From Albibacterium sp035514885 (GTDB taxonomy: Bacteria; Bacteroidota; Bacteroidia; Sphingobacteriales; Sphingobacteriaceae), in contig NZ_DATJCH010000016.1 in NCBI RefSeq assembly GCF_035514885.1, positions 59,363-123,362 on the forward strand: a DNA stretch of 64,000 bases. The letters run 5' to 3'. Of this stretch, positions 27,761 through 35,293 are shown one piece after another. Every line of letters begins with the position of its first letter. Position 1 is the stretch's first letter. The notes beneath the pieces are model-generated. The model was given only the letters and a program-made list of their open reading frames with translations, was not told where the DNA came from and made no database searches. Made by a program: the position numbers and the translations under genes.

Positions 27761-27807
27761 CCTAAGTACAAAGTACTGACTTTTACAGACAGTACTTTGT
27801 ACTTAGG
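27761..27807. repeat. Perfect 18-bp inverted repeat between convergent genes
   Basis: CCTAAGTACAAAGTACTG (27761-27778) and its exact inverse complement (27790-27807) flank an 11-nt loop. Each arm itself contains a small palindrome (AGTAC-AAA-GTACT), so the arms could also fold on their own. It lies between the TonB receptor (ending 27651) and the convergent NTF2-like gene (ending 27823). A bidirectional terminator is likely, but the absence of an immediate T-run leaves other roles open. Confidence 0.7.
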
Positions 27808-27822
27808 TAAAGTGTCAATTTT

Positions 27823-28269
27823 TCAGGATTTTATTTCCGTTTTATCTTGCCACATAAAGCGACCGACTCTTTTAGAAACTAACCATTGGTTATTTATACG
27901 GATGTAGTTATCTTCATAGGTAGCACCAATTGTAGTTTTTATTTTTTTGCCACTATCAGCGGCTATCAGCGTAATTAAACAACAACATTTTCCTGTAGCA
28001 TTATCTCCATCAATTTGGACTACCTGCTGACCATTGAAATGATAAATAGTTTCAAAGTCTTGAAGGAATTTTGGAAATGCTTGTGCCATTTCTTTTCTGC
28101 CTTCAAGTCTTAATATCGTTTTCCCTTCTGATATCGTTTCAGATATAGCATTTGCTGAGAATAGCTGTACTTGATTTTCAAAATCTTTTTTATCTCCTAG
28201 AATTGAAATAGTATCAATAAGCTCTTTAAGCGCAAGTCTGTCTTCTAATTCCTTTATGTTCATATCCAA
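27823..28269 (-). CDS. NTF2-like (SnoaL) family protein
   Basis: A 148-residue cytosolic protein of the SnoaL/NTF2-like fold: an N-terminal helix pair (about residues 5-45) then a curved beta-sheet ending RVGRFMW. The family includes small isomerases, dehydratases and non-enzymatic ligand-binding proteins, so no reaction can be assigned. A cluster of three cysteines (GKCCCL) sits near residue 92. It begins 4 nt after the oxidoreductase stop, so the two form one operon. Confidence 0.8.
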   Translation of the reverse strand: MDMNIKELEDRLALKELIDTISILGDKKDFENQVQLFSANAISETISEGKTILRLEGRKEMAQAFPKFLQDFETIYHFNGQQVVQIDGDNATGKCCCLITLIAADSGKKIKTTIGATYEDNYIRINNQWLVSKRVGRFMWQDKTEIKS

Positions 28270-28273
28270 TTTA

Positions 28274-29302
28274 TTAAACTGTAAGTGCTATTTTTCCTTG
28301 TATATGTCCTTCTGCAGCTCTTTCATGTGCGTTTCTAGCATCCGATAAAGGAAAAACGCTATCAATAATAACTTTAATTGTACCATTATCAATCAAATCA
28401 GCAAGTTCTGAAAGCTGTGAGCCGTTAGAACGCACCTGTGTTGCAGATACCGTAACACCCAATTTTTTCGCTTCATCGGCACCAGAAAAACCTAAAGGAA
28501 AAATGGGAAATAATGCACCTCCTTTTTTAAGTGTCTTTAAAAAGCGACCCGTAGTTGAACCGCCAACACAATCAACAACTAGATCAATATCGGATACCAT
28601 ATTTTCAGGAGTATTTTTAGTATAGTCAATAAACACATCAGCACCAATTTCACGCAAAATACTTTCCTGCTTTCCGGAAGCAACGGCAATAACGTGCGCT
28701 CCTTTCCATTTCGCAAGTTGTACGACAAAATGCCCAACTCCTCCACCAGCTCCATTTATAAGTACTTTCTTGCCAGCGAGGGGAACCGGCACATGTTGGT
28801 TTGGTTGAAGAGGATTAGGTTCATTATGCCCAAGGTCAATCAAAAATTGCCATGCTGTAAGTAATGACATGGGTGCAGCGGCGGCTTGAATAAAATCAAT
28901 ATTTTTTGGCTTTAATGCTAATTCTGAAACTGGAACACTAACGTATTCAGCATAGGCTTGACTTGGACCGTAACTTGGAAATCGTACCATAGAATAAACT
29001 TCATCACCTATAAGAAATTCCTTTACATCTTCATCCACCTCAACAATTACTCCCGAAATATCTGTTCCAAGAATAATAGGAAATGGAACTTTAGGTTGCC
29101 ATTCCGGAGGTAGCATTTTATATCCATCACGTAAATACCAGTCGGGAGGATTTAGTCCAATCGATTTGACTTTTACTAAAACTTCTCCTTTTTTTACTTC
29201 TGGTATTGGTGCATCCTCATAACGAAGAACTTCAGTTCCACCAAATTCGTGTTGTCTGATTGCTTTCATAACAGTAGGTCTGCCTTTTTTATCTAAACTC
29301 AT
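28274..29302 (-). CDS. NADP-dependent quinone oxidoreductase-like MDR protein
   Basis: A 342-residue zinc-independent medium-chain dehydrogenase/reductase. It has the N-terminal GroES-like domain (MKAIRQHEFGG segment, near residues 12-22) and a Rossmann domain with NGAGGGVGHF near residue 180. It probably reduces quinones or enones with NADPH; the acceptor is unknown. The start is ATG 29302, because the promoter's -7 element at 29327-29334 overlaps the more upstream TTG, and another ATG at 29269 is possible. It heads a two-gene operon with the NTF2-like gene. Confidence 0.85.
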   Translation of the reverse strand: MSLDKKGRPTVMKAIRQHEFGGTEVLRYEDAPIPEVKKGEVLVKVKSIGLNPPDWYLRDGYKMLPPEWQPKVPFPIILGTDISGVIVEVDEDVKEFLIGDEVYSMVRFPSYGPSQAYAEYVSVPVSELALKPKNIDFIQAAAAPMSLLTAWQFLIDLGHNEPNPLQPNQHVPVPLAGKKVLINGAGGGVGHFVVQLAKWKGAHVIAVASGKQESILREIGADVFIDYTKNTPENMVSDIDLVVDCVGGSTTGRFLKTLKKGGALFPIFPLGFSGADEAKKLGVTVSATQVRSNGSQLSELADLIDNGTIKVIIDSVFPLSDARNAHERAAEGHIQGKIALTV

Positions 29303-29326
29303 ACTATTTGTGCTTTTATTAAGTTG

Positions 29327-29334
29327 CAAAAGTA
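29327..29334 (-). promoter_or_regulatory. Promoter of the oxidoreductase operon
   Basis: The minus strand reads TACTTTTG (TAnnTTTG), with TTG 20 nt further upstream as a -33 element. The ATG at 29302 lies 24 nt downstream, which rules out a start at the TTG inside this box. Confidence 0.55.
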
Positions 29335-29355
29335 TAGCATCTGTATATTTTTGGC

Positions 29356-29367
29356 AAGTATATACTT
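29356..29367. promoter_or_regulatory. Candidate operator palindrome AAGTATATACTT
   Basis: A perfect 12-bp palindrome overlapping the expected -33 region of the oxidoreductase promoter. The position fits a repressor or redox regulator site. No regulator gene is adjacent. Confidence 0.4.
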
Positions 29368-29561
29368 TTTTGTACTCTACATACCAATAGTAATGTACTA
29401 TTGATTATCAATAGGTTAAAGACTTAAAAAGAAAGAGAAAATTTGTCTAGAGGTTGCAACTTGTGCTGTTGACTATGCTTTTAAGTGAATTGGCAGCAAA
29501 TACAAAGGCAGAATTTTATGGTAAGATATCCATAAATGACTTTAGAAATCATTGTTAAAAA

Positions 29562-29596
29562 CAAAACCCTGTAGATATTTTATCTACAGGGTTTTG
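29562..29596 (-). terminator. Terminator downstream of tRNA-Val
   Basis: CAAAACCCTGTAGATA (29562-29577) and its perfect complement (29581-29596) form a 16-bp stem with a 3-nt loop. On the minus strand it is followed by a T-rich run, so it closes the tRNA transcript. Confidence 0.85.
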
Positions 29597-29616
29597 TTGG
29601 GTTTATTATACCTTTT

Positions 29617-29694
29617 TGGTGGGAGATACTGGATTCGAACCAGTGACCCTCTGCTTGTAAGGCAGATGCTCTGAACCAACTGAGCTAATCTCCC
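29617..29694 (-). tRNA. tRNA-Val (anticodon TAC)
   Basis: The minus strand folds as a tRNA. The acceptor stem is GGGAGAT paired with ATCTCCC, followed by discriminator A and an encoded CCA. The D-arm is GCTC...GAGC, the anticodon loop CTTACAA has TAC at its centre, and the T-arm contains GGTTCGAATCC. Coordinates include the CCA. It reads GTA and, by wobble, other valine codons. Confidence 0.96.
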
Positions 29695-29806
29695 CGTTTG
29701 GGATTGCAAATATAGAGTAGAATTCTATATTTCAAAAATATTAAGAAAGATTTTTGAAATAAAATTCTTAACCGGCTATTGTTCAATAAATTATTTTCTA
29801 ATAAAA

Positions 29807-29838
29807 AGAAAAGCCTTCATGAAATTGAAGGCTTTTCT
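29807..29838 (-). terminator. Terminator of the lipoprotein gene
   Basis: AGAAAAGCCTTCA (29807-29819) and TGAAGGCTTTTCT (29826-29838) form a perfect 13-bp stem with a 6-nt loop. On the minus strand the stem is followed by TTTTTA. Confidence 0.85.
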
Positions 29839-29873
29839 ACATTATATATTGTAATTACTACAGATATCTGCTC

Positions 29874-30386
29874 TTATTGGTTCTTACTAAAATGGAAAAC
29901 CAAATAACTAGTTTCTCCGTTAACATTTAAGGGCATACTAAGTACTAAACCATTATTGTTTGCACTTACCAAATCTAAGCTATATCCGGCTGTTACATCT
30001 TTTGCACGATCGCCGGGCATAATTTTCTTAAATTGAAATTGGAAGCTAGTTGTTCCAGGATCTTGATTAATTGACCAAAAGATATCGCGTACTGCACCTG
30101 GAGAACATGAACTTCCTGATTGACTGAAAGTGATTGATCCCTTTCCGCTACCGGTTAAATTCCATGTGCTTCCAATGAAACAGTCTACAGCGGCTTCATC
30201 AAAAATAGTTTTTACAGATGCTCCCGTTGGAAAGTTCTCTTTTTCAACTGAATTTAATGTCCATTGTCCTTTAACTCCATTACGCCAAGAAGAAGCCGTA
30301 GGAGAATTGTTGACTTGTCGAGCTGTACATGCTCCCAATAATGCAATCATGCTTATTAGGCAAAAAAGTTGAATGGTTCGTTTCAT
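29874..30386 (-). CDS. Lipoprotein with lipocalin-like domain
   Basis: A 170-residue lipoprotein: signal peptide with lipobox LGAC (Cys20), then a small beta-rich domain. The segment starting WTLNSVEKENFP and ending YLVFHFSKNQ resembles the lipocalin-like domain of Bacteroidota lipoproteins, where proteins open with G-x-W and end in a beta strand. Two cysteines (Cys69 and Cys93 by rough count) might form a disulfide. The function is unknown. It stands alone with its own terminator. Confidence 0.8.
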   Translation of the reverse strand: MKRTIQLFCLISMIALLGACTARQVNNSPTASSWRNGVKGQWTLNSVEKENFPTGASVKTIFDEAAVDCFIGSTWNLTGSGKGSITFSQSGSSCSPGAVRDIFWSINQDPGTTSFQFQFKKIMPGDRAKDVTAGYSLDLVSANNNGLVLSMPLNVNGETSYLVFHFSKNQ

Positions 30387-30497
30387 ATCATGGATGTTAT
30401 TTTACAAGTTTACAAATTAAATTACCAAAAACCATACCATGAAGAAGAAGCAACGCTATTTATAATATCAAACTCTTTCAAATTATATAGCTTTGTT

Positions 30498-30505
30498 TAC
30501 CTTTG
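30498..30505 (+). promoter_or_regulatory. Putative -7 element for the LPG-synthase-like gene
   Basis: TACCTTTG (TAnnTTTG) lies 28 nt before the ATG at 30534. The upstream CTTTCA is a poor -33 match. Confidence 0.45.
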
Positions 30506-30533
30506 GCCAAATCATCTATTCAGCCATTATTAA

Positions 30534-31442
30534 ATGACGAAACAGAAATTATGGGGGCTAACCAAGCTCATTCTTAAAATCGGCATCACGCTTGTTTCTC
30601 TTTACTTGGTATTTAGCAAGGTCTCTATTAAAGATTTGAAAGAAGCAATAACTGAATCTGATCCCATCTTTTTCATTCTGGCCTTTATTGTTTTCTTCAT
30701 TTCTCAAGTCATTACTTCAACTCGTTTAAATGGCATCTTCAAAGGAGTTGGCTTGCATATTTCTGAGAAGTACAATTTCAAGCTCTACCTGTTGGGCATG
30801 TTCTATAATCTGTTTTTACCGGGTGGAATAGGCGGCGATGGCTATAAAATATTTTTCTTGCGTCGTAAATTCCATATTAAAGGAAGGCGCTTATTAATGG
30901 CTATTTTCTTCGATAGGTTAAGTGGTTTATGGGCGCTGTGCTTGATAACAGCAGCCTTAATTATTTTCATACCACAACTACAAATCCCATCCTGGATGCC
31001 TATAGCGCTTGTTTTAAGTGGTACTCTTATTTACTTCGTTGTTTTAAAGAAGTTTTTTGCCGACTATAGCCAGTCATTATATCTTACCCACTTTAAAGCA
31101 CTTTGTGTGCAATCGCTGCAACTGATAAGTGCTATATGTTTGCTTTATGCTTTACATTTTGATGGTAAGTTTTCTCCCTACCTCTTTATGTTCTTGGTTT
31201 CCTCTTTAGTAGCTATTTTCCCTTTTACAGTTGGAGGACTTGGTGCAAGGGAAGTAGTATTTCTATATGGGGCCGACATTTTTAATCTGGATCCTCATTT
31301 AGCTGTTTTGATAAGTTTACTATATTATTTTATTGCTGCATTAATGTCTACCCTTGGCACCTATTTTATTTTCAATCCGCAAGCTTTGGGAGAGAAGGAG
31401 TTACCTCAGGAAAGCGATATAGAAGAGAAAGAAGAAGATTAA
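30534..31442 (+). CDS. Flippase-like integral membrane protein (LPG synthase TM domain)
   Basis: A 302-residue inner-membrane protein of the UPF0104 / lysylphosphatidylglycerol synthase transmembrane family, with about eight hydrophobic segments. The family motif GGLGAREVVFLYG lies near residue 235, and the PGGIGGDGYK segment near 96-105. Members act as lipid flippases or are fused to MprF aminoacyltransferases; this protein has only the membrane part. The highly charged tail (ESDIEEKEED) is a small oddity. The lipid substrate is unknown. Confidence 0.87.
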   Translation: MTKQKLWGLTKLILKIGITLVSLYLVFSKVSIKDLKEAITESDPIFFILAFIVFFISQVITSTRLNGIFKGVGLHISEKYNFKLYLLGMFYNLFLPGGIGGDGYKIFFLRRKFHIKGRRLLMAIFFDRLSGLWALCLITAALIIFIPQLQIPSWMPIALVLSGTLIYFVVLKKFFADYSQSLYLTHFKALCVQSLQLISAICLLYALHFDGKFSPYLFMFLVSSLVAIFPFTVGGLGAREVVFLYGADIFNLDPHLAVLISLLYYFIAALMSTLGTYFIFNPQALGEKELPQESDIEEKEED

Positions 31443-31488
31443 GAATAGTTTTCAAATTCGTAACTTTATATAATTAAAGCCAAACATA

Positions 31489-32193
31489 ATGAATATTGTA
31501 ATTACCGGGGCGAGTAGCGGCGTTGGTTTTGAAGCTGTTTTAGAACTGATTTTAAATTCCAATAATAAAGTCGTCGCCATAGCAAGAACAGCTAATAAAT
31601 TAAAAACACTTTTTGATATCGCTAAAGGGTTAAATCCGGATTGCACGCTTTATTCTACCCAATTTGATATTGTTCATGATGATTATGAAGGGGGTTTAGT
31701 GCCTTTTCTTAAGCAAAGATTAGGGACTGTTGATATATTAATTAACAACGCAGGAGCATTAATTAACAAACCTTTTATGGAATTGGATCAGATTGATTTT
31801 GCTGAAATGTTGCAAAGCAACTTATTAGGGCATATAAAAATGATTCAAAACCTTGTACCTTTAATGAATGAGAACTCTCATATTGTAAATATTGGAAGTA
31901 TGGGAGGCTATCAGGGAAGTGCGAAATTTACTGGATTAAGTGCTTATTCAGCTAGCAAAGGAGCTTTACATGTTATGACAGAATGCCTGGCATCAGAATT
32001 AGCAGAACAAAAGATCAATGTTAATTGTTTAGCTTTAGGTTCAGCGCAGACAGAGATGCTTGAGAAAGCATTTCCTGATTTTAAATCTCCTGTAGCTGCT
32101 TTTGAAATGGGTAAGTATATTGCGCAGTTTGCATTAACAGGACATAAATTCTTTAATGGTAAAATAATACCTGTAGCACATAGCACGCCTTAA
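31489..32193 (+). CDS. Short-chain dehydrogenase/reductase
   Basis: A 234-residue classical SDR. The cofactor-binding TGASSGVG is at residues 6-13, NNAG follows near 88, and the catalytic Ser (IGSMGG, near 138) with YSASKGA (near 152) gives the Ser-Tyr-Lys triad. It reduces or oxidises an alcohol or carbonyl; the substrate cannot be inferred. It lies 46 nt downstream of the flippase-like gene and 10 nt before the lipoprotein gene, so it is possibly cotranscribed with both. Confidence 0.92.
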   Translation: MNIVITGASSGVGFEAVLELILNSNNKVVAIARTANKLKTLFDIAKGLNPDCTLYSTQFDIVHDDYEGGLVPFLKQRLGTVDILINNAGALINKPFMELDQIDFAEMLQSNLLGHIKMIQNLVPLMNENSHIVNIGSMGGYQGSAKFTGLSAYSASKGALHVMTECLASELAEQKINVNCLALGSAQTEMLEKAFPDFKSPVAAFEMGKYIAQFALTGHKFFNGKIIPVAHSTP

Positions 32194-32203
32194 ATATAAT
32201 TGT

Positions 32204-32710
32204 ATGTATAGATTAAGAGTTAAGTTTTTGCTAATAACATGTAGTACGCTAATTTTATTGAATGGGTGTATAAGTGATAGTAGCGAGAACAAAGATGGGG
32301 TTACGGATACGCTAAGTACACAAAGTAAGGAAGTAGATAATGAGCGTGTACAGCTGCCGTATGAGGTTAATTACAACGAGGAAACGGCTCGTTTTTCAAT
32401 AGTTGAAAACCCCGAAGCTGGAACAAGCTCACTTAGTGGTGAGAAGCTTGTAACTGCACTTAAAAATAAATATCCAGAGATAAGCCTTCATGTTGGTGAC
32501 AGAAGGAATGATACACTGGATGTATATATTGATGATGCTGCTTACTTAACTCAAAGTATTGGAACAGCAGGTGCCAATGCTTATATGGCAGAAGCTACTT
32601 TTGCGTTTACTGCGCTCGATTCCATCCAAACGGTTAACTTCATATTTGAGGCAGGTGATCATGCTTCGCCTGGAGCTTATCAAAGAAGCGACTTTGATGA
32701 CTTCGAGTAA
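32204..32710 (+). CDS. Hypothetical lipoprotein
   Basis: A 168-residue predicted lipoprotein: basic start MYRLRVKF, hydrophobic core and lipobox LNGC (Cys22), then an acidic serine-rich linker. The rest mixes beta strands and helices without a family I recognise. It is encoded 10 nt after the SDR and convergent with lpxB. Confidence 0.7.
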   Translation: MYRLRVKFLLITCSTLILLNGCISDSSENKDGVTDTLSTQSKEVDNERVQLPYEVNYNEETARFSIVENPEAGTSSLSGEKLVTALKNKYPEISLHVGDRRNDTLDVYIDDAAYLTQSIGTAGANAYMAEATFAFTALDSIQTVNFIFEAGDHASPGAYQRSDFDDFE

Positions 32711-32724
32711 AATCGGAAATTAGT

Positions 32725-33837
32725 TTACTCTTTTAAATAGTGAAGGATTAATTTGGCTGTCCGCTCGGATGCACCTATTTCACCCATCTTATGGTCGAGA
32801 GCTTTGTAGTTCTGCAACATATTGCTTCGGTAAGGTTCATTATGTAAGATTCGCTCAAGCTCTTCTTTCACCATATCTTCATTATAATCATCTTGTATTA
32901 ATTCTCTAACTACAGGGACATGCATAATCAGGTTTACCAACGAGATGTATTTAACCTTGATTACCAATTTAGCAATCCAGATAGAAAGAAGATTTGCTTT
33001 ATAAACTACTACTTGTGGTACATGAAAAAGTGCAGTCTCTAGAGTAGCTGTCCCACTGGCAACAATAGCTGCTTTGGAATTATTTAAGAGATCGTATGTT
33101 TGATTAAAAACTACAGGAATTTGTTGTTGATGAAAGAAACTCTGATAAAAAGAATCAGAAAAACCAGGAGCACCTGCGACTACAAATTGATAGCCTGGAA
33201 AAGATTTCGGTAAAATTGCCATTAAAGGCAGCAATTTAGTGATTTCCATTTTCCTGCTTCCAGGCAATAATGCAACGATAGGTTTCTCGTTTAATTGAGC
33301 ATCATTACGAAATTCAGGGTTGGTTGAATAACGGCCGATTGCGTCTAACAATGGGTTTCCTACATAGTCAACATCCATCCCCCATTCTTTATAAAACTCT
33401 ACCTCAAAAGGAAGTATGCAGAATAAATGGTCAACAATGCGTTTGATCTTTAATACCCGTTTCTGATTCCAGGCCCATACCTTGGGGGATATATAGTAAA
33501 AAGTTTCAATGTTATTTTTCTTGGCGAACTCCGCTATCTTAAGATTAAACCCAGGAAAGTCTATTAATATTAGTGCATCCGGACGGTTAGCTAATAGATC
33601 CTTTTTAACCTTACTTAAATTACCAAGAATTGTAAATAGATTGGCAAGAACTTCTATAAAACCCATAAAAGACATAGCAGAACTATGGATGACAGCCTTT
33701 TCGCCACTCTCCTTCTCCATCGCATCGCCACCTAAAAAGCGGAAATGAGCTTGAGGGTCCTCAATTTTAAGTGCCCGGATTAAATTAGCACCATGTAAAT
33801 CGCCCGAAGTTTCGCCTGCTATAAGGTAGTATTTCAT
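32725..33837 (-). CDS. lpxB: Lipid-A-disaccharide synthase
   Basis: A 370-residue peripheral membrane glycosyltransferase that would join UDP-2,3-diacylglucosamine with lipid X to form the tetra-acyl disaccharide of lipid A. The family motif GETSGDLHG is at residues 8-16. Further signs are DFPGFN near 93, ALLPGSRKMEI in the middle and a VVASGTATLETAL segment (near 250). Length matches LpxB. The ATG overlaps by 4 nt the stop of the small membrane protein upstream, and surE lies one gene further up. Confidence 0.96.
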   Translation of the reverse strand: MKYYLIAGETSGDLHGANLIRALKIEDPQAHFRFLGGDAMEKESGEKAVIHSSAMSFMGFIEVLANLFTILGNLSKVKKDLLANRPDALILIDFPGFNLKIAEFAKKNNIETFYYISPKVWAWNQKRVLKIKRIVDHLFCILPFEVEFYKEWGMDVDYVGNPLLDAIGRYSTNPEFRNDAQLNEKPIVALLPGSRKMEITKLLPLMAILPKSFPGYQFVVAGAPGFSDSFYQSFFHQQQIPVVFNQTYDLLNNSKAAIVASGTATLETALFHVPQVVVYKANLLSIWIAKLVIKVKYISLVNLIMHVPVVRELIQDDYNEDMVKEELERILHNEPYRSNMLQNYKALDHKMGEIGASERTAKLILHYLKE

Positions 33838-34097
33838 ATCGCTATTTTAAGACTTCCTGAAAATAACAAAACCATTGTTATAATGAAGGTTATCAATATT
33901 ACACCCTGGGCGCTGCGTGTTAGTTTTAAATGAAAAAAATAACGCGTTATTAGTAGATTTAATACAACAGCAATTCCATACAATGCAAATGGTTTATTAT
34001 TTATTAAATTACCCATGTTGAAATGAATCAACAAATAGACTATGACTGGAGCTATTGCGCCCAAAATAGATCCTAGAATAAAATTGTCTTTCTTCAA
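33834..34097 (-). CDS. Small hypothetical membrane protein
   Basis: An 87-residue protein with three hydrophobic stretches (about 6-24, 34-50 and 65-85) and a basic N-terminus (MKKDN). No family is recognised. It overlaps lpxB by 4 nt and follows surE by 7 nt, so it belongs to the surE-lpxB operon and may take part in lipid or envelope maintenance by context only. Confidence 0.7.
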   Translation of the reverse strand: MKKDNFILGSILGAIAPVIVYLLIHFNMGNLINNKPFALYGIAVVLNLLITRYFFHLKLTRSAQGVILITFIITMVLLFSGSLKIAI

Positions 34098-34104
34098 AAT
34101 ATTA

Positions 34105-34953
34105 TTATCCTAATCCAGGATTAGATTCAAAAGTTTGTCCATTGTTTTTTAAGTGTTTTCCATGTTCTCCTTGCTCTTTACCTACTTCAAACGCCCATGA
34201 ATTCAATTCAGGGATAGCATGATGAGCGGTCATATCAAACTGAACCGGAACAATGGAAGCAAAACCATTCTTTAATGCCCAAACATCGGTATCTTCTCCT
34301 TGATCGTCTGATTTAAAAACACCCGTCAACCAATAATAGTGTCGGTTATATGGATCTGTTCTTTCTTCAAACTCTTCTGCCCATTTTGCATTAGCCTGCC
34401 GACAGATTTTAATACCTTTTATTTGATTAACATTCGGGAAATTGACATTTAATAAGGTGCCTTTTTGCAATCCATTTTTCAATACTTCTCTGGTTATAGC
34501 ACCAACAAAAGGACGGCAAAGATCAAAATCAGCATCGTGAGCAAAATCATCGTAAGAAAATCCAATGGAAGGAATTCCTTCGATTGCACCTTCTACCGCA
34601 GCAGACATGGTTCCAGAATAAAGAACGTTAATGGAATTGTTTAAGCCATGGTTAATTCCCGACACACAAATATCAGGAAGTTTACCTTTGAATATCCTGT
34701 TAACAGCAAGTTTTACACAATCTACAGGAGTGCCGGAACATTTATACATTTTAACGTTTGGATACAGATGAACCTCATCAATCCTTAATGGCTTGCCAAT
34801 TGTTATTGCATGACCCATTCCTGACTGAGGACTGTCAGGAGCGACAACGGTAACGTCTCCTATCTTCTGCATTTCCTCGATTAAAACTTTAATGCCAGGA
34901 GCTGTAATTCCATCGTCATTAACGATCAAAATAGTTGGTTTTTTTAAAGTCAT
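34105..34953 (-). CDS. surE: 5'/3'-nucleotidase SurE
   Basis: A 282-residue nucleotidase that would dephosphorylate nucleoside 5'- and 3'-monophosphates and short polyphosphates. Metal-binding NDDG is at residues 12-15. The SGINHG and YSGTMSAAVEG segments in the middle are typical. I take ATG 34953 as the start; the longer frame would need a TTG at 34968 and lacks support. The C-terminal HGKHLKNNG tail goes beyond the core. It is the first gene of an operon with the small membrane protein and lpxB. Confidence 0.95.
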   Translation of the reverse strand: MTLKKPTILIVNDDGITAPGIKVLIEEMQKIGDVTVVAPDSPQSGMGHAITIGKPLRIDEVHLYPNVKMYKCSGTPVDCVKLAVNRIFKGKLPDICVSGINHGLNNSINVLYSGTMSAAVEGAIEGIPSIGFSYDDFAHDADFDLCRPFVGAITREVLKNGLQKGTLLNVNFPNVNQIKGIKICRQANAKWAEEFEERTDPYNRHYYWLTGVFKSDDQGEDTDVWALKNGFASIVPVQFDMTAHHAIPELNSWAFEVGKEQGEHGKHLKNNGQTFESNPGLG

Positions 34954-34969
34954 ACGCGAAAATAACAAA

Positions 34970-35007
34970 AGAAAAGCGTCGCAACTAATAAGTCACGACG
35001 CTTTTCT
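34970..35007 (-). terminator. Terminator of the CsbD-like gene
   Basis: AGAAAAGCGTCG (34970-34981) and CGACGCTTTTCT (34996-35007) form a 12-bp perfect stem with a 14-nt loop. On the minus strand a T-rich run follows. It separates the CsbD-like gene from surE. Confidence 0.8.
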
Positions 35008-35025
35008 AAAAATCAGGGATATTGA

Positions 35026-35211
35026 TTACAAATCATTCAGCCAGTTCACAACCTCGTCACGGCTTTTACCGATCTTATTTTGCAAACGACCTATTAATTC
35101 ATCTTCTTTCCCTTCTTCATATAACAAATCATCATCTGTTAAATCAGCATATGATTGCTTTGCTTTTCCTTTAATTTGATTCCAAGCTCCTTTTAATTTC
35201 AACTCTGCCAT
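35026..35211 (-). CDS. CsbD family protein
   Basis: A 61-residue acidic protein of the CsbD/YjbJ family: it begins with LKGAWNQIKGKAKQ and ends VVNWLNDL, both family hallmarks. Proteins of this group are strongly induced by stress, but their molecular role is unknown. It has its own terminator and sits between surE and acs. Confidence 0.92.
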   Translation of the reverse strand: MAELKLKGAWNQIKGKAKQSYADLTDDDLLYEEGKEDELIGRLQNKIGKSRDEVVNWLNDL

Positions 35212-35293
35212 CTTTTTTCTCGTTTAGAATAAATACTCTATTAATTATAAAGACAACATGAGCCAGTAGGAATTGTTTTAAAAAAATCTAAAA

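Larger units (their letters stand above)
29330..29616. other. Intergenic region upstream of the oxidoreductase
   Basis: Most of this 287-nt gap is AT-rich and without a credible gene. It contains the promoter above, the palindrome AAGTATATACTT (29356-29367), and the terminator at 29562-29596. A 27-codon ORF at 29475-29558 has no support. Confidence 0.6.

Noticed and set aside
29303..29329. TTG start for the oxidoreductase gene.
   Set aside because: It lies inside the promoter's -7 element and would precede the expected transcription start.
29475..29558. A 27-codon ORF upstream of tRNA-Val.
   Set aside because: It has no recognisable features, no promoter or ribosome site, and ends within the terminator region, so it is best treated as chance.
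29617..29694. tRNA-Val as an integration site for a mobile element.
   Set aside because: I found no direct repeat of its 3' end, no integrase and no other mobile gene nearby.
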